From JBEKJU01 sp050011095 (GTDB lineage Bacteria > Desulfobacterota > Syntrophorhabdia > Syntrophorhabdales > WCHB1-27): DNA of 8,280 nucleotides. The stretch's first letter is position 1. The number at the start of each line of letters is the position of its first letter. The stretch covers positions 1 to 8,280 of the forward strand of contig JBEKJU010000225.1 in assembly GCA_050011095.1 (NCBI GenBank), read 5' to 3'. Shown piece by piece: positions 1-6,003 of this stretch. Position numbers and translations under genes: made by a program. Under the pieces are notes generated by a model. The model did not search any database and was not told where the DNA came from. It worked only from the letters and a program-made list of their open reading frames with translations.

Positions 1-495
1 CCAGCCGTCCGGCCGGTCCATGAACTCGTTGCTGAAACCAAAGATGAGCTCCGGATGGGTTCTAAGCTGGGAGATGCTGGCGATGCCATATTTCTTGGCC
101 GCCGCCCTCTTCATTCCCAGGGCGTAGTTGTTATTGAAGCCGAGCGGTCCCGTCATTCGAATACCGTAACGTGCGAGGAACGCACGTACCGCGGTATCGT
201 CGCGCATTCCCTTGCCCGCCATGATCTCTTCCTTTATCGTGCCGGTGTACTCCGGATAGATGTCGATATCCCCCTTGACGAGGGCGTCCCAAACCAGACG
301 TGTGCCGCCGAGTGCCAGCCTTTGGACTGGACGCACACCGGAGTCCTCGGCGAGACGGACCAGGATCTCGCCCAGGATCACCGATTCCGTGAACGCTTTC
401 GATCCGATCGTCACCCCGGGCGCACCGTATGCCTGGCCGTGGGCAACGAGGCTGGCAAGCGCCAGGAGGGCAATAAGGCGAAGATACTGTTTCAC
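1..495 (-). CDS. Osmoprotectant ABC transporter substrate-binding protein (partial, N-terminal 165 residues)
   Basis: Periplasmic binding protein expected to capture glycine betaine, choline or a related osmolyte and deliver it to a membrane permease. The reading frame is open from a GTG at 495 to the window edge. It begins VKQYLRLIALLALASLVA, a Sec-type signal peptide ending near residues 22-25 with no lipobox cysteine. Family hallmarks of the OpuAC/OsmF/OpuCC group follow: GSKAFTESVILGEI (residues 31-44) and GGTRLVWDALVKGDIDIYPE (63-82) followed by YTGT. About 290-300 residues are usual, so just over half is present. The GTG overlaps the TGA of the upstream ATPase gene (GTGA), indicating translational coupling; an AGGGAGGG ribosome-binding site lies just upstream. 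An ATG at 502 is in another frame and was rejected. The ligand cannot be fixed from this fragment; the permease gene is presumably beyond position 1. Confidence 0.93.
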   Translation of the reverse strand, partial: MKQYLRLIALLALASLVAHGQAYGAPGVTIGSKAFTESVILGEILVRLAEDSGVRPVQRLALGGTRLVWDALVKGDIDIYPEYTGTIKEEIMAGKGMRDDTAVRAFLARYGIRMTGPLGFNNNYALGMKRAAAKKYGIASISQLRTHPELIFGFSNEFMDRPDGW

Positions 496-1274
496 GCCAC
501 ATCCCTCCCTGCCCCGTTTAATGGACTGCGCTGAGCGTTGATGAAACGGGAGACGAAAGGGTCTGATGGATTTTGAAAGAACTCCTCGATCCCACCCTCC
601 TGCACTACCCTTCCGTCCTTGAGCAATACTATAAGATCGCCGAAGAAGGCCGCCTCACCCATATCATGTGTTACCAGTATGACCGTCTTGTTCAGGGCCT
701 GAAAAATACGCTTCAGATCGGCTTGCAGGTCCGTGCGGATGATGGGGTCGAGCGCGGCGAGAGGTTCATCGAGAAGCAGAACGTCGGGATCGAGCATCAA
801 CGCGCGCATCAGACTGACCCGCTGTCGCTGGCCGCCTGAGAGCTGGGCGGGAAAGCGCGTCAGCCCATCGACGGGGAATCGCACTAAATCTGCAAGCTCC
901 CGCAGCCTGCTCTCTATTCTTACCATGTCCCATTTCAGATGACGCGCCATGAGGGTGATGTTCCCGGCCGCGGAAAGATGCGGGAAGAGTCCACCTTCCT
1001 GAATCACGTAGCCCATCTTTTTTCTCATCGACAGAACGCGCTCCGGCACGATGTCCCGCCCGTCGAACAAGACCTGGCCGGCATTGGGTCGAATAAGACC
1101 GATTATGAGCCGAAGCAGCGTCGATTTGCCGCAACCGCTCGGGCCGATGAGCACAGTCGTCTTTGCTGAAGGGACCCGAAGACTGACTGATCCTAATGCA
1201 AGGATATCTGAGAAGGTTTTCGTGCAATCCCGAAGCTCGATGATGGCATGGGGGAGCAGATTTGTGTCAATCAC
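492..1274 (-). CDS. Osmoprotectant-type ABC transporter ATP-binding protein, CBS-less (260 aa)
   Basis: Cytoplasmic ATPase powering the importer whose binding protein is encoded immediately downstream. Visible motifs in order: Walker A GPSGCGKST (residues 44-52), Q-loop VIQEGG (Q92), ABC signature LSGGQRQR (145-152), Walker B VLLLDEP (165-171), D-loop ALD, and switch histidine in VTHD (H203). All catalytic positions look intact. Close ProV/OpuCA/OsmV relatives often carry one or two C-terminal CBS domains (total about 300-400 residues). This protein ends at 260, so that ionic-strength/nucleotide-sensing tail is absent. The start is GTG at 1274; an in-frame TGA lies about 15 codons upstream and no better start exists between, but the ribosome-binding site is weak. 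The stop overlaps the next gene by four bases, so the two form an operon. Specificity is inferred from the neighbouring binding protein. Confidence 0.93.
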   Translation of the reverse strand: MIDTNLLPHAIIELRDCTKTFSDILALGSVSLRVPSAKTTVLIGPSGCGKSTLLRLIIGLIRPNAGQVLFDGRDIVPERVLSMRKKMGYVIQEGGLFPHLSAAGNITLMARHLKWDMVRIESRLRELADLVRFPVDGLTRFPAQLSGGQRQRVSLMRALMLDPDVLLLDEPLAALDPIIRTDLQADLKRIFQALNKTVILVTHDMGEAAFFGDLIVLLKDGRVVQEGGIEEFFQNPSDPFVSRFINAQRSPLNGAGRDVA

Positions 1275-1609
1275 AACACCAACCCAGGAGTGAAGAAGAA
1301 TACCCCGGTGAATTTTTCATACATCGCCCGGCGGCACTCTTATAGCTCTCATATGCATCCTGCCGATGCGAACGGATGCTGCACGCCTTATGCTCTAGAG
1401 TCCGGGGAGCAGGTACTCGTTCATCGGCATGGGTCTTATATTGAATAAATATAATGCTGAGGCCGGCCTTGCGGTAGACAGACGGGAGAGGAAAAGCGGG
1501 ATAAGGGCAGTTCAGAGAGAGAGGGGTTTTCCCATAAGCCAGGAATAACGATCCCTCCCCGCACACCTTCCAGTCTTACCGCCATCATCGGGCAGGATAT
1601 CCGGCGATC
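1275..1609. other. Intergenic region upstream of the ABC operon
   Basis: No convincing gene is seen. A 99-codon minus-strand frame overlaps the ATPase start and has a composition unlike a protein. Its tail would be a 17-codon peptide (MKNSPGYSSSLLGWCCD) ending over the ATPase GTG, a possible but unsupported leader. The region should hold the operon promoter on the minus strand. A symmetrical AT-rich site lies at 1436-1454, and TATAAG occurs near 1343, but no well-spaced -35/-10 pair stands out. Confidence 0.4.
1436..1454. promoter_or_regulatory. AT-rich perfect inverted repeat upstream of ABC operon
   Basis: TTATATT, five-base spacer GAATA, then AATATAA: a perfect 7 bp inverted repeat about 160 bp upstream of the ATPase start. 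It could be an operator or a promoter -10 region for the minus-strand operon. No regulator is identifiable and the low complexity allows chance occurrence. Confidence 0.3.
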
Positions 1610-1687
1610 CTATGTGGCCGGGTTCAGATGGGTGATGGCCGCCAGCGCCTTCCTGTCTTTCTTGAGCGCCATGAGCTCATGGATCAT
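1610..1687 (-). CDS. Possible small ORF or gene remnant (25 aa)
   Basis: The minus strand reads MIHELMALKKDRKALAAITH then LNPAT and a stop, with protein-like composition. The same frame continues upstream without a stop to about 1768, adding a segment that includes ARVKHPFHKGGSPPFFPDN, so up to about 50 residues are open. No good ribosome-binding site precedes the ATG; an AAAGGAGG lies 20 or so bases upstream inside the palindrome at 1704-1717. It may be the C-terminal tail of a decayed gene and was not recognised. Confidence 0.25.
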   Translation of the reverse strand: MIHELMALKKDRKALAAITHLNPAT

Positions 1688-1989
1688 GTTATCCGGGAAG
1701 AATGGAGGTGAACCTCCTTTGTGGAAGGGATGTTTGACTCGTGCGAGGACCCGGATAATGCTCAAGGCAAACAGTCAGATGCGGTGCGATATCCTCCATC
1801 CTCAATACACTCAGCCCCCCATTATCTGTGGTACCCATAAAAAGGCCTTTGTCAAGAAAACCGACTTCCCCGAACAACTTTTCTTGCCAAAGTTGCCTCC
1901 ACCCCGCCAAACCCGGGTTCTTTGTCTTTTCGGCCTTGAGTCTCCCGCTTCCTTTGCCGCACATTCTCAAGGTTCGGTGTCGCTGCTGC
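1688..1989. other. Group II intron 3' exon / sequence without a convincing gene
   Basis: This stretch is the downstream flank of the intron. One minus-strand frame is open from the intron junction to a TAA at 1689-1691 (100 codons counted from 1989). After intron removal it would be continuous with an open frame in the 5' exon beginning at a GTG at 4102. It contains GWRQLWQEKLFGEVGFLDKG, but neither family nor coding status could be recognised. Confidence 0.3.
1704..1717. repeat. Perfect palindrome GGAGGT-GA-ACCTCC
   Basis: Six-base arms with a two-base centre. On the minus strand the left arm contains a Shine-Dalgarno-like AAAGGAGG, so a transcript would fold it into a hairpin. It precedes the small frame at 1610-1687. 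Function unknown. Confidence 0.35.
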
Positions 1990-2038
1990 GTCGGGTCGGA
2001 GGAGGCGCCCTGATAAAGGGCTGGCCTCCGTCCGCCAC
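1990..2038 (-). ncRNA. Group II intron domain VI with bulged branch-point A
   Basis: The minus strand folds as GG-CGGA-C-GGAGGC, a distal GCCC/GGGC hairpin, then GCCTCC-TCCG-A-CC. The single unpaired A (complement of T1996) lies on the 3' strand, seven bases from the intron end inclusive, as expected for the lariat branch point. The intron then ends ...CGAC. Confidence 0.75.
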
Positions 2039-2041
2039 TCA

Positions 2042-2072
2042 AACCCGGCATGCGGTTCTCCCGCACCGGGCT
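2042..2072 (-). ncRNA. Group II intron domain V catalytic hairpin
   Basis: The minus strand begins with the AGC triad (AGCCCGG), has an upper stem TGCGG/CCGCA capped by GAGAA, a two-base bulge TG, and closes with CCGGGTT. This arrangement is diagnostic of domain V, the metal-binding catalytic core. Only one base separates it from the maturase stop codon. Confidence 0.85.
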
Positions 2073-2073
2073 T

Positions 2074-3375
2074 TCACAAGGAGTGCCCTACCGGGCAGAT
2101 GCACGGGAAGAAAAGGTTAACAAGACCCATCTGTTCATACAAGCGCTTCTCCGGGAGCTGCTTCCATCCCGTATTACGCCAGCGTTTGCATTTATGCGCC
2201 CGTAGACGGCGCACGATCCACCGATCCAGACGGTTGAAGAGCCTGCGGACATGGGCTTTGCAGTAGTACATACCCCAGCCCCGAACGACGGGATTGATGT
2301 CCTCAATCAGCTTCTGTGTCTTCACCGGAGCCCTTCGCCGCGTGAGCGTGCGTATCTGCTCCTTGAAGCGTCTGATCGACTTCTCCCGAGGATAGGCATA
2401 GAGGTCTCCCGGCTTTCGACCGCTGCGGATTTTCTCAGGGGGAAGCTGCAGCGTCGAGCGACTCCCCCGCTTGATCACGAAGCCGAGAAATTCGAACCCG
2501 TACCGGACGTGGACGATGCGCGTCTTTCCGGCATGGATCACGACCCCCAGCTTCTCAAGTATCCGCGTCGCGGCATCAAGCGCCGACTGCGCCTCCGCCC
2601 GGGTCTTACACGTCACGACCCAGTCGTCAGCATATCTCGTCAGCCTGTAGCCCTTTTTCCTCATCTCCCAATCGAACGGAGTCAAAAGGACGTTACTGAG
2701 GAACGGGGAAACGACTCCCCCTTGCGGGGTTCCTTGCTCCGTCGGAAGCGTCTCGCCGTGGGCGTAGCATCCGGCTTTCAGGATGCTCTCGATGAGCGTG
2801 AGCACCCTCCCGTCTGCGATCCTTTGGCTTACGAGGAGCATCAGTTTTTCGTGCGAAACCGACCCGAAAAAGTCCTTGAGATCGGCATCTACGATCCACT
2901 CCCACCCCTCTTTCAGCTCCTTCCAGACCTTCCTCAATGCATCCTTTGCCGACCTGCCTTTCCGGTAGCCGAAGTTGGCGTCGTCGAATACCGGCTCGAA
3001 GATCGGCTCCAGCCGGTTGGTGAGCGCCTGCTGGCACACCCTGTCGTAGATACGGGGAATGCCTAGCTCGCGCTCCTTGTCCGGCTGGCCTGGTTTCGGT
3101 ATCATCTTCTGCCGGACGGGCCGGGGCCTGTAGGTATCGGCTTTGAGCTCTTCATGGAGCTTCGTGAGGTTCTCCGCAAGGTTCGCCTCGAATGATGCAA
3201 TGCTCTCGCCGTCAATGCCCCCTGCTCCCCGGTTCTTGCGCACCTTATGCCAAGCTAACTCCAGGTTCTTCATCTTGTGGACCTTGTCCACCAACGAATG
3301 TACCTTCTTTGCACCGGTCGGGTTGATCCAGTCCGCAAGTCTCCTCGCAGGATGACGTACGGGTTTTTCACTCAA
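2074..3375 (-). CDS. ltrA: Group II intron reverse transcriptase/maturase
   Basis: Intron-encoded protein that assists splicing and reverse-transcribes the intron into new DNA sites. Residues below are numbered from the upstream in-frame ATG at 3393 (439 aa). N-terminal fingers include KNRGAGGIDGESI (53-65). The first catalytic Asp lies in VDADLKDFF (168-176), GTPQGGVVSP follows at 221-230, the catalytic YADD at 254-257, then GFEFLGF, and the thumb/X maturase region NPVVRGWGMYYCKAH. No D/En (HNH) region follows; the protein ends VGHSL one base before domain V. The start is uncertain. ATG at 3393 has a poor ribosome-binding site. The TTG at 3375, preceded by a perfect AGGAGG nine bases away and overlapping the end of a leader ORF, is preferred; it gives 433 aa starting at the TTG of SLSEKPV. 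Endonuclease-lacking maturases of this kind usually rely on replication-fork priming. Confidence 0.93.
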   Translation of the reverse strand: MSEKPVRHPARRLADWINPTGAKKVHSLVDKVHKMKNLELAWHKVRKNRGAGGIDGESIASFEANLAENLTKLHEELKADTYRPRPVRQKMIPKPGQPDKERELGIPRIYDRVCQQALTNRLEPIFEPVFDDANFGYRKGRSAKDALRKVWKELKEGWEWIVDADLKDFFGSVSHEKLMLLVSQRIADGRVLTLIESILKAGCYAHGETLPTEQGTPQGGVVSPFLSNVLLTPFDWEMRKKGYRLTRYADDWVVTCKTRAEAQSALDAATRILEKLGVVIHAGKTRIVHVRYGFEFLGFVIKRGSRSTLQLPPEKIRSGRKPGDLYAYPREKSIRRFKEQIRTLTRRRAPVKTQKLIEDINPVVRGWGMYYCKAHVRRLFNRLDRWIVRRLRAHKCKRWRNTGWKQLPEKRLYEQMGLVNLFFPCICPVGHSL

Positions 3376-3406
3376 GGAACTGATCCTCCTCATCCTGTTT
3401 ACTCAT
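3368..3406 (-). CDS. Possible 12-residue leader peptide upstream of maturase
   Basis: MSKQDEEDQFLE, preceded by GAAGGAAGGCAAG as ribosome-binding site. Its stop (GAGTGA) overlaps the preferred TTG start of the maturase, and its body covers the maturase AGGAGG at 3385-3390. Translation of this leader could open or couple maturase initiation. Too short to prove as a gene. Confidence 0.35.
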   Translation of the reverse strand: MSKQDEEDQFLE

Positions 3407-3692
3407 CTTGCCTTCCTTCTCTCACCGGCCATCCCTGCCAACCGCCTTCCCCGGACCACTCGAGTCCGCTGGATTTTACCGGTCACGAGGCTTTCACCCC
3501 GCTTAAAGGTACTATGCGGTTGTCCGACTACTCATGCGGCATCGCTTCCCATTTCGCCTTTTCGCTTATAGGGTCGCTTATCCGGGAGCCACCCGGAACC
3601 GCATGAGTCCTCCTGGGGTCACGCACTGATCTTCCCTGCCGTGCCGTCCGCACGCACCTTGATGCGGTGGGTGGATGAGTAACGCCTTCGCC

Positions 3693-3698
3693 CGCATG
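3693..3698 (-). other. Candidate EBS1 of the group II intron
   Basis: CATGCG on the minus strand, 327 bases inside the intron, is complementary to the final six bases of the 5' exon (TGCATG, five Watson-Crick pairs plus one G-U). Position and pairing fit exon-binding site 1 in domain I, but secondary structure was not computed. Confidence 0.45.
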
Positions 3699-4025
3699 GT
3701 GCAGGCTCGACCTTGCCCCACCTTTGGCCGACCGGTTCGTCAGAGGACTTCTCCCTCGACTACAGCCCGGCAGTTCTCCTCATGCCCTTCGGATTCCACC
3801 TCACAGTGGACACCCTGCCCTCCGGTTTGCCTTTCCGACAGAACGACAAGACGTAGGCATCCCCTTGTCCGTCTCCGCCGTTTCCGGCTTCGTGCCCGCC
3901 TAGGGTTCTCCGTATCTTTCCGTTCACCGGCCAGCGAGGTATGCCCCGCTTTTGGATATGGCGCCCCTCATCCGAGCGCCAGAGGGACTTTAACCCTCCT
4001 GATCATTGCGCTGCCCAGCGCACAC

Positions 4026-4320
4026 CATGCACCCATCGGTATAGACGATCCTTGTCGTCTTCCAGAAAATCGTTTGTTCCCTGCCAGTCTAATCGATCTC
4101 ACAGGATTCGTGGTTATTGGCCAACCTTTTTATAGCTCATGGCAGGGACGGACGAGATGCCGGACAGCCTTCCGGCTATACTTTAAAGAGATTCTACCCC
4201 TTGTCCGGGAGCACCTCCTTTTTGCAATGGCTCTATCTTATGAGAGGAGAGGCCTCCAATTAGGTGCATGGTTACGGGCCAACAAATGCTTCCTGGCTCG
4301 CCTCTCCCCTGTATTATTCG
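4026..4320. other. Non-coding DNA between IS110 gene and intron; IS110 right end probably here
   Basis: On the minus strand this lies just after the transposase stop. It contains an inverted repeat GGAGAGGC...GCCTCTCC spanning roughly 4240-4310, a GCCGGA/TCCGGC hairpin near 4160-4177, a GGAG-CAC-CTCC-TTTTT terminator-like run on the plus strand near 4210, and an AGACGA/TCGTCT hairpin near 4043-4060 beside the intron junction. IS110 elements have no terminal inverted repeats, so the end cannot be fixed by eye. In the IS1111 branch the bridge RNA is encoded on this side of the gene. Confidence 0.4.
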
Positions 4321-5337
4321 TTACGCGAACATGCGCGCCTGATCGTATTCCACCCCGTCCCGCATAACGTAGTAGGATGCGCGGGCGAGCTTGTGGGTTA
4401 CGGTTTTGATGGCCACGATCTTATTCGTCTTTGCCATCTTCCTTTCATAATATCTCTGTATCGTCTCATGCCATCTTCTGGCATAATGTGCGGCTTCAAG
4501 ATACGCCCAGGAGAGATATTTGTTGCCGTTTCTGCTGTTTCCGTATCCCGTTACCTTCCCGTTCGAGGTCCTGATACTCCTGATGCAGCGGCAGTAAGAG
4601 GAGTAGTCTCCGACCGTGGGGAAGCGATCAATATGGCCGACTTCAAGCATGATCGTGAAGCCGAGAATCTGCCCGATCCCGGGCACGGTGAGGAGCTTCG
4701 CAAACTCCTTTCTGATCTTGCACTTCTTCGCAATCAGCTTTTCGATACCGTCAATCTCTTCCTGAAAATGCTGGATGAGACCTATGCTCGACATGACCAT
4801 AAGGCGCATCTCCTTATCGGGAAAGAGCGTCCTTACCTCGGAGGCCGTTAGTTTCTTTATATCGTAGGTTCTCATCCTGATCCCCAAGTTCCTCGCGAGG
4901 ATATTCTTTACGCTTAAGACATGGGACGTCCTGTGACGAACGAGCTGGAGCCTCTTCCTGAGAAGGTCCCTGGCTGGCCGCTCTTCTTTCGGGTAGATGT
5001 AGCCTGTGGGGAGGATGTTCAGTCTCAGGAGGTTGGCGAGCCAGAGGGAGCTCCTTCTGTCATCGATCTGCTTGAGTCCTTCGTACTGCTTGATTGCTGA
5101 AACATTCGCCAGATGAACCCGGTAGCCGGCGTCCATCAGAGCGTCGACCAGCCAGTACCAGTTGAACGTTGACTCCACCACTATGCCCTGGATGTCCTTC
5201 TTGAATGGATCGAGGGCGGAGAGGATAGCAGGTACCTCATTCCTGTGCCGCTGTTTGTAGAGCACCTTGTTCTCCCTGTCGATCATCGCCACATAGGTGT
5301 TTGTTGAATGAAGATCCAATCCGGCATACACTTCCAT
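4321..5337 (-). CDS. IS110-family transposase (338 aa), possibly inactive
   Basis: DEDD-type recombinase of a bridge-RNA-guided insertion sequence. N-terminal RuvC-like domain: D8 in YAGLDLHST and E55 in IVVEST. C-terminal IS116/IS110/IS902 domain: VPGIGQILGF (218-227) and TSNGKVTGYGNSRNGNKYL (257-275), S258 being the candidate nucleophile. Length is typical. Oddity: the third/fourth acidic positions normally read D-x-x-D-A before LA; here they are D93-R-R-S96-S97, so the last catalytic Asp appears replaced by Ser (codon AGC at 5050-5052). The start is ATG at 5337, preceded by GGGAGGTGCCCTG and followed directly by the conserved YAGLD segment. An in-frame ATG at 5379 would add 14 residues but lies inside a hairpin and lacks a good ribosome-binding site. 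No terminal repeats are visible, as usual for the family. Confidence 0.92.
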   Translation of the reverse strand: MEVYAGLDLHSTNTYVAMIDRENKVLYKQRHRNEVPAILSALDPFKKDIQGIVVESTFNWYWLVDALMDAGYRVHLANVSAIKQYEGLKQIDDRRSSLWLANLLRLNILPTGYIYPKEERPARDLLRKRLQLVRHRTSHVLSVKNILARNLGIRMRTYDIKKLTASEVRTLFPDKEMRLMVMSSIGLIQHFQEEIDGIEKLIAKKCKIRKEFAKLLTVPGIGQILGFTIMLEVGHIDRFPTVGDYSSYCRCIRSIRTSNGKVTGYGNSRNGNKYLSWAYLEAAHYARRWHETIQRYYERKMAKTNKIVAIKTVTHKLARASYYVMRDGVEYDQARMFA

Positions 5338-5338
5338 C

Positions 5339-5414
5339 AGGGCACCTCCCAAGAGAAGATTTGGACGTCTTTTCACCATGGTACAACTTCTGGTTTACCA
5401 TGGTGAGGTGCCCT
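5339..5414. promoter_or_regulatory. Nested inverted repeats sequestering the transposase ribosome-binding site
   Basis: Outer 10 bp arms AGGGCACCTC (5339-5348) and GAGGTGCCCT (5405-5414) enclose inner 10 bp arms CACCATGGTA (5374-5383) and TACCATGGTG (5396-5405). In a minus-strand transcript the outer helix covers the GGAGGT Shine-Dalgarno of the ATG at 5337, and the inner helix covers the alternative ATG at 5379. This would limit translation from long read-through transcripts, a control known from other insertion sequences. It could also be part of the recombination end or its guide RNA. Confidence 0.6.
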
Positions 5415-5660
5415 TTAGATGATTATCAGGTGAAGCAAAGTACTTACGAGCTGACTGAAATAGACGGTAATGAGCGGGGGAATCGTGGACCGGTGATAAA
5501 GCGGGCAGGTTTACATCCCGATAGTTATTATCTTTCCAAAAGGCGACCACATAGCAGCCTGGACGGCAGGCAATAGAATAGGGCTAGTAAAGATCATAGG
5601 GGGGAATAAAGGACGGCTAACAGCCACCGTAGTGGATAGGGGGTTGATTTGAACGGCTTC
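5415..5660. other. Non-coding DNA upstream of the IS110 transposase (IS end / bridge RNA candidate)
   Basis: No complete gene is seen. In the IS110 branch of the family the bridge RNA is transcribed from the roughly 200 bases upstream of the transposase, which here would be this stretch on the minus strand. It overlaps the IS3-like remnant at 5523-5576, so the element end probably lies before that point or the remnant match is fortuitous. Two loops complementary to donor and target could not be identified without folding. Confidence 0.3.
5523..5576 (+). pseudogene. Remnant of an IS3-family transposase C-terminus
   Basis: The plus strand reads SYYLSKRRPHSSLDGRQ and a stop. RRPHSSLDG is the characteristic C-terminal motif of IS3-family OrfB integrases, normally preceded by a short aromatic YN segment and followed by TPxxxY. 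Nothing upstream in any frame shows the DDE core, so only about 15 codons survive. It may be a relic left by IS turnover or cut by the adjacent IS110. The match is short, so chance is not excluded. Confidence 0.45.
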
Positions 5661-5737
5661 CTCTGTAAAGATGAACTAATTATCCTCACCCTGACTGCTT
5701 TACTTAGAACGATAGGTTTTATGAAGGGAGATGGTGC

Positions 5738-5756
5738 ATTGAGGCGAAGCCTCAAT
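5738..5756. repeat. Perfect hairpin ATTGAGGC-GAA-GCCTCAAT
   Basis: Eight-base-pair stem with a three-base loop, 40 bp beyond the iteron-like array. No T-tract follows on either strand, so a plain intrinsic terminator is unlikely. It may end transcription from the upstream minus-strand gene with factor help or be part of an origin. Confidence 0.45.
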
Positions 5757-5795
5757 TACCTTCCCCTTTACGAACCTCTTCCTACGGAGACATCA

Positions 5796-5865
5796 GTCAA
5801 GACATTGACGACGGTCAGGACATTGACGACAGTCAAGGGATGACGAAAGTCAAGGGATTGATTTG
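5796..5865 (+). repeat. Four tandem 17-18 bp direct repeats (iteron-like)
   Basis: Copies start at 5796, 5814, 5832 and 5849: GTCAAGACATTGACGACG, GTCAGGACATTGACGACA, GTCAAGGGATGACGAAA and GTCAAGGGATTGATTTG. Units abut without spacers and each holds a partial GTCA/TGAC symmetry. Length, tandem phasing and position 200 bp beyond the stop of a candidate replication gene resemble plasmid iterons. An alternative is a binding array for a partition or regulatory protein. Confidence 0.65.
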
Positions 5866-5899
5866 TCGAAGTAGGAAGGGGGAGTAATAGGGGAAGAAC

Positions 5900-5924
5900 T
5901 CTACCCTTCGGTAGATATAATATC
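5900..5924. promoter_or_regulatory. Hairpin TCTACC-CTTC-GGTAGA abutting TATAAT
   Basis: A 6 bp stem (5900-5915) is followed directly by GATATAATATC, which is itself symmetrical and contains a consensus -10 hexamer on the plus strand (5916-5921). No suitable -35 hexamer lies 16-18 bp upstream. It could be an origin structure, or a regulated promoter directed towards the 3' end of the minus-strand gene and able to make an antisense RNA. Confidence 0.3.
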
Positions 5925-6003
5925 GGCGGTTTGCCCCGCCCACTGAGCTGGCGTATCGTCTTTAATATCAAGCTATTTCCTTTACCATTGTATAAGCACA
6001 TCA

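Larger units (their letters stand above)
1990..4025 (-). mobile_element. Group II intron, apparently full length (about 2036 bp)
   Basis: Self-splicing retroelement. The 5' end reads GTGTGCGCTGGGCAGCGC, matching the GUGYG consensus and forming a TGCGCT/AGCGCA stem, then a CAGGAGGGTTAAAGTCCCTC domain-I element. The maturase gene lies in domain IV, followed by domain V (2042-2072) and domain VI ending CGAC at 1990 (AY consensus). A candidate EBS1, CATGCG at 3693-3698, pairs with the last six bases of the 5' exon, TGCATG (4026-4031), including one G-U pair; this favours 4025 over 4023 as first intron base. The element lies on the same strand as the IS110 gene and the ABC operon. No HNH endonuclease domain is encoded. 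Whether it still splices is not known; all parts that can be inspected look intact. Confidence 0.85.

Noticed and set aside
131..502. Minus-strand frame of 123 codons starting ATG at 502
   Set aside because: It is out of frame with the binding protein, whose signal peptide and family motifs are clear from GTG at 495.
1614..2120. Plus-strand frame of 168 codons
   Set aside because: It runs through intron domains V and VI and their flank; composition is low-complexity and no start signal is present.
2251..3066. Long plus-strand frame of 271 codons
   Set aside because: It lies wholly antisense to the group II maturase, whose YADD and other motifs are certain.
2074..3393. Reverse transcriptase as part of a retron or diversity-generating retroelement
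   Set aside because: Domains V and VI, a GUGYG 5' end and the maturase X region identify a group II intron; no msr/msd or variable/template repeat pair is seen.
3675..4367. Plus-strand frame of 230 codons
   Set aside because: It crosses the intron 5' boundary and structured domain I and enters the IS110 gene; it has no ribosome-binding site and an unlikely composition.
5796..5865. Tandem repeats as a CRISPR array
   Set aside because: Units are 17-18 bp, abut directly and have no unique spacers; no cas genes are present.
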